Assembly (NCBI GenBank): GCA_963715995.1 | Contig: OY970283.1 | Location: 2,480,001 to 2,544,000, forward strand | DNA from: DATBDN01 sp963715995 | GTDB taxonomy: Bacteria > Actinomycetota > Thermoleophilia > Solirubrobacterales > Thermoleophilaceae | Length of the DNA: 64,000 nucleotides | Direction: 5' to 3' | Made by a program: the position numbers and the translations under genes | Notes under the pieces: model-generated | The model's input: only the letters and a program-made list of their open reading frames with translations | Databases searched by the model: none | What the model was told of the DNA's origin: nothing | Shown: positions 63,086 through 64,000 of the stretch, piece by piece | How the letters are laid out: every line of letters begins with the position of its first letter | How positions within the stretch are numbered: position 1 is the stretch's first letter

Positions 63086-63113
63086 TCACCCGCCCTAGAA
63101 TCCGCCGGGTGAC
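63085..63113. promoter_or_regulatory. 8-bp inverted repeat around the ecm promoter
   Basis: GTCACCCG (63085-63092) and CGGGTGAC (63106-63113) flank the -10 hexamer and include the GTG start, as an operator would. Confidence 0.45.
63096..63101 (+). promoter_or_regulatory. -10 hexamer TAGAAT of ecm
   Basis: TAGAAT lies 7 nt before the GTG at 63109. Confidence 0.55.
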
Positions 63114-64000
63114 CCACCGCCTCCCGGAGCCAGATCGTCCCTGGGTGTTCCGCACCTATGCGGGCCACTCGACGGCGCACGAGTCGAACGCGCTCTACCG
63201 GAAGAACCTGGAAAAGGGCCAGACCGGGCTCTCGATCGCCTTCGACCTGCCGACCCAGACCGGCTACGACCCCGACCAGGAGCTCTCGCGCGGGGAGGTC
63301 GGCAAGGTCGGCGTCTTGATCGCGCACAAGGGCGACATGCACACGCTGCTCGACGGCATCCCGCTCGGCGAGATGAACACGTCGATGACGATCAACGCCA
63401 CGGCCGCGTGGCTGCTCGCGCTCTACATCGTCACGGGTGAGGACAACGGCGTCGAGCGCAGCCAGCTCTCGGGCACGACCCAGAACGACATCCTCAAGGA
63501 GTTCCTCTCGCGCGGCACCTACGCGTTCCCACCCGAGCCCTCGATGCGGCTGATCGCGGACATGATCGCGTTCACCGTCGACGAGGTGCCGCGCTGGAAC
63601 CCGGTCAACATCTGCAGCTACCACCTGCAGGAGGCCGGCGCCACGCCGGTCCAGGAGATCGCCTACGCGCTCTGCAACGCGATCGCTGTGCTCGACCGGG
63701 TCCGCGATCGCGTCGACGACGAGACCTTCCCGCGCGTCTTCGGCCGCATCTCCTTCTTCGTGAACGCGGGCATCAGGTTCGTAGAGGAGCACGCCAAGCT
63801 GCGCGCGATGTCCGAGCTGTGGGAGCAGATCGGCCGCGAGCGCTACGGAGTCACCGACGAGAAGATGCTGCGCTTCCGCTACGGCGTGCAGGTCAACTCG
63901 CTCGGCCTGACCGAGTCGCAGCCCGAGAACAACATCATCCGCATCGTCCTCGAAGCGCTAGCGGTCACCATGGGCCGCAATGCCCGCGCTCGCGCGCTCC
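63109..64000 (+). CDS. ecm: Ethylmalonyl-CoA mutase (MeaA-like), N-terminal part
   Basis: The reading frame from GTG 63109 is open to the window end (297 residues). It matches the B12-dependent acyl-CoA mutase large chain: RPWVFRTYAGHST near 9-21, LSIAFDLPTQTGYD near 38-51, GEMNTSMTINATAAWLLALY near 84-103, LSGTTQNDILKEFLSRGTYA near 116-135 and YHLQEAGATPVQEIAYAL near 168-185. The short N-terminus and RPWVFRTYAGHS opening fit ethylmalonyl-CoA mutase rather than methylmalonyl-CoA mutase. It would convert ethylmalonyl-CoA to methylsuccinyl-CoA after Ccr. Confidence 0.9.
   Translation, partial: MTHRLPEPDRPWVFRTYAGHSTAHESNALYRKNLEKGQTGLSIAFDLPTQTGYDPDQELSRGEVGKVGVLIAHKGDMHTLLDGIPLGEMNTSMTINATAAWLLALYIVTGEDNGVERSQLSGTTQNDILKEFLSRGTYAFPPEPSMRLIADMIAFTVDEVPRWNPVNICSYHLQEAGATPVQEIAYALCNAIAVLDRVRDRVDDETFPRVFGRISFFVNAGIRFVEEHAKLRAMSELWEQIGRERYGVTDEKMLRFRYGVQVNSLGLTESQPENNIIRIVLEALAVTMGRNARARAL

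Overview
The window looks like chromosomal DNA of a high-GC actinobacterium, most plausibly from the class Thermoleophilia (Solirubrobacterales-like). This placement is inferred from gene content: a nearly complete coenzyme F420 pathway, ergothioneine genes (egtB, egtD), ethylmalonyl-CoA pathway genes (ccr, ecm), and large secreted repeat proteins. No 16S gene is present to confirm it. Genes are tightly packed. At least fourteen neighbouring pairs overlap by 4 nt as NTGA (ATGA, GTGA, TTGA and apparently CTGA), so translational coupling is the normal arrangement.

Layout. 1-3953: end of a possible cyclase gene, a hemolysin III-type membrane protein and a secreted ceramidase-like enzyme. 4678-8482: leftward genes for a degenerate P-loop kinase, HMG-CoA reductase, an alcohol dehydrogenase, a thioesterase and a membrane protein. 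8529-13244: a two-component system, a secreted barrel protein, an ArsR/AHSA1 pair and an ECF sigma factor. 13276-19489: a secreted GH31 glycosidase, an FG-GAP protein and a UbiB-like kinase. 19621-22012: five tRNA genes (Pro, Gly, Trp, two Leu), a broken HNH-type gene, an AT-hook protein and small membrane proteins. 22063-32630: an inactive-looking M28 protein, propionyl-CoA carboxylase beta with PadR, a carotenoid oxygenase, hydroxybutyryl-CoA dehydrogenase, enoyl-CoA hydratase, an active-looking M28 peptidase, HMG-CoA lyase and a STAS protein. 32678-39509: F420 biosynthesis and reduction (npdG, cofD, cofC, cofE, fbiC). 39521-43418: egtD, egtB, an aquaporin and a binding lipoprotein. 44085-50311: SDR, mntH-mntR, ygfZ, an acyltransferase and two exported proteins. 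50374-53906: two transporters and a MarR regulator. 53960-64000: two secreted proteins sharing a C-terminal domain, ccr with two partners, a CpsB-like phosphatase, clpS, an MBL hydrolase and the start of ecm.

Central carbon logic: hydroxybutyryl-CoA dehydrogenase, enoyl-CoA hydratase, Ccr, Ecm and propionyl-CoA carboxylase fit an ethylmalonyl-CoA route for acetyl-CoA assimilation. HMG-CoA reductase and HMG-CoA lyase both act on HMG-CoA but are in separate operons.

Two signals stand out beyond the genes. (1) Four long intergenic stretches (3954-4677, 29850-30176, 43419-44084, 51259-51852) hold related non-coding elements. Each is built from an arm: hairpin(s), a conserved 27-nt core containing CCCCTTGGCCG, then purine-rich tandem or decayed repeats. 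Three of the four sit between convergent genes. Two are near-identical inverted copies about 39 kb apart. I do not recognise this family. (2) A TAGNNT-like -10 hexamer lies 6-9 nt before the start codon of 23 genes and 9-13 nt before all five tRNA genes, which points to widespread leaderless transcription.
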